Part shown: positions 63,877-64,000 of the stretch, piece after piece
Layout of the letters: each line of letters opens with the position of its first letter
How positions within the stretch are numbered: position 1 is the first letter of the stretch
Origin: Ferrimonas pelagia
GTDB lineage: Bacteria > Pseudomonadota > Gammaproteobacteria > Enterobacterales > Shewanellaceae
Direction: 5' to 3'
NCBI RefSeq assembly: GCF_039543565.1
Contig: NZ_BAABJZ010000023.1
Coordinates: 89,358 to 153,357, forward strand
Length of the DNA stretch: 64,000 nt
The notes under the pieces: model-generated
Database searches by the model: none
The model's input: only the letters and a program-made list of their open reading frames with translations
What the model was told of the DNA's origin: nothing
Made by a program: the position numbers and the translations under genes

Positions 63877-64000
63877 GTGTGCCAGGCATGGCACGCAGTG
63901 CCTTGACGGGCACTGTTCCGGTTCGCGTGGTGGCGATCGGATGACTTGGTGGTGAAAGTCCACTGCTGGCCCGGTAAGGGGAACAGCTAGCTGAACGGCA
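63877..64000 (+). mobile_element. 5' end of a group II (probably class C) intron
   Basis: From GTGTGCC at 63877 the sequence has the look of a bacterial group II intron domain I: a GTGYG-type 5' end, compact hairpins (GTGCCA/TGGCAC; AGTGCC/GGCACT; GTGG-TGAAAGT-CCAC with the familiar GGTGAAAGTCCAC string), and GGTAAGGGGAACAGCTAGC followed by TGAACGGCA. Class C introns insert just downstream of intrinsic terminators, precisely the situation here after ihfA. The reverse transcriptase frame, domains V and VI and the 3' end would lie beyond the right edge. Confidence 0.7.

Overview
The window looks like the chromosome of a free-living, probably marine gammaproteobacterium of the Alteromonadales/Shewanella/Ferrimonas kind. 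This rests on the ppsA-ppsR-aroH/ydiJ neighbourhood, pheS-pheT-ihfA, kefB-kefG, pdxY and an acs-crbS pair, together with a large TonB receptor, a secreted sulfatase and a PhoX-type esterase. A sequence matching the HexR operator between ppsR and ppsA fits this placement. The genus cannot be fixed by eye. No tRNA, rRNA or CRISPR array was seen. The tetranucleotide GATC is strikingly frequent throughout.

Region 1 (1-4716) is the most unusual part. It is a tightly coupled operon, cut by the left edge, with an unrecognised protein, a VioB-type ferritin-like protein, a 214-aa Cys-rich protein built on C-x5-C spacings, a DUF692/MNIO enzyme and a DUF2063 (HvfC/BufC-like) partner. The last three make an MNIO peptide- or protein-modification cassette of the methanobactin/bufferin logic. 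The substrate is unusually large and has no signal peptide, and a ferritin-like enzyme takes the place of the usual membrane component. This is the best candidate for a poorly described system.

Region 2 (5-21 kb) is a mosaic of single genes: alkaline phosphatase, a cysteine-dioxygenase-family thiol dioxygenase, a DUF4097 lipoprotein, a LysR regulator, a DUF4174 protein, an asparagine-synthase-like ligase without the glutaminase cysteine, topoisomerase III, an orphan PAS membrane protein, a VOC protein, PdxY, an FKBP isomerase and a DUF2306 membrane protein.

Region 3 (21-27.5 kb) is an acetate module: a stand-alone GNAT acetyltransferase, acetyl-CoA synthetase, and a divergent SLC5-histidine-kinase-receiver fusion (CrbS type). 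A LuxR-type response regulator at 41.2-41.8 kb is a plausible partner (CrbR/ErdR-like).

Region 4 (27.5-35.4 kb) is a secreted nutrient-scavenging island: a sulfatase lipoprotein, a 1.1 kb AT-richer gap with regulatory-looking repeats and a possible gene relic, and a TonB receptor/PhoX-like lipoprotein operon closed by a strong terminator.

Region 5 (35.4-51.5 kb) holds a diguanylate cyclase, DUF937 and MOSC proteins, a POT-type transporter, an unknown secreted protein, the response regulator, DAHP synthase, PpsR, PpsA, YdiJ, a DUF1285 protein and an ATP-grasp protein. Region 6 (51.5-64 kb) holds KefB/KefG, a MerC-like protein, an MscS channel, an acyltransferase, a chemotaxis receptor and pheS-pheT-ihfA. 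Directly after the ihfA terminator the sequence turns into what reads as the 5' end of a group II (probably class C) intron, cut by the right edge.
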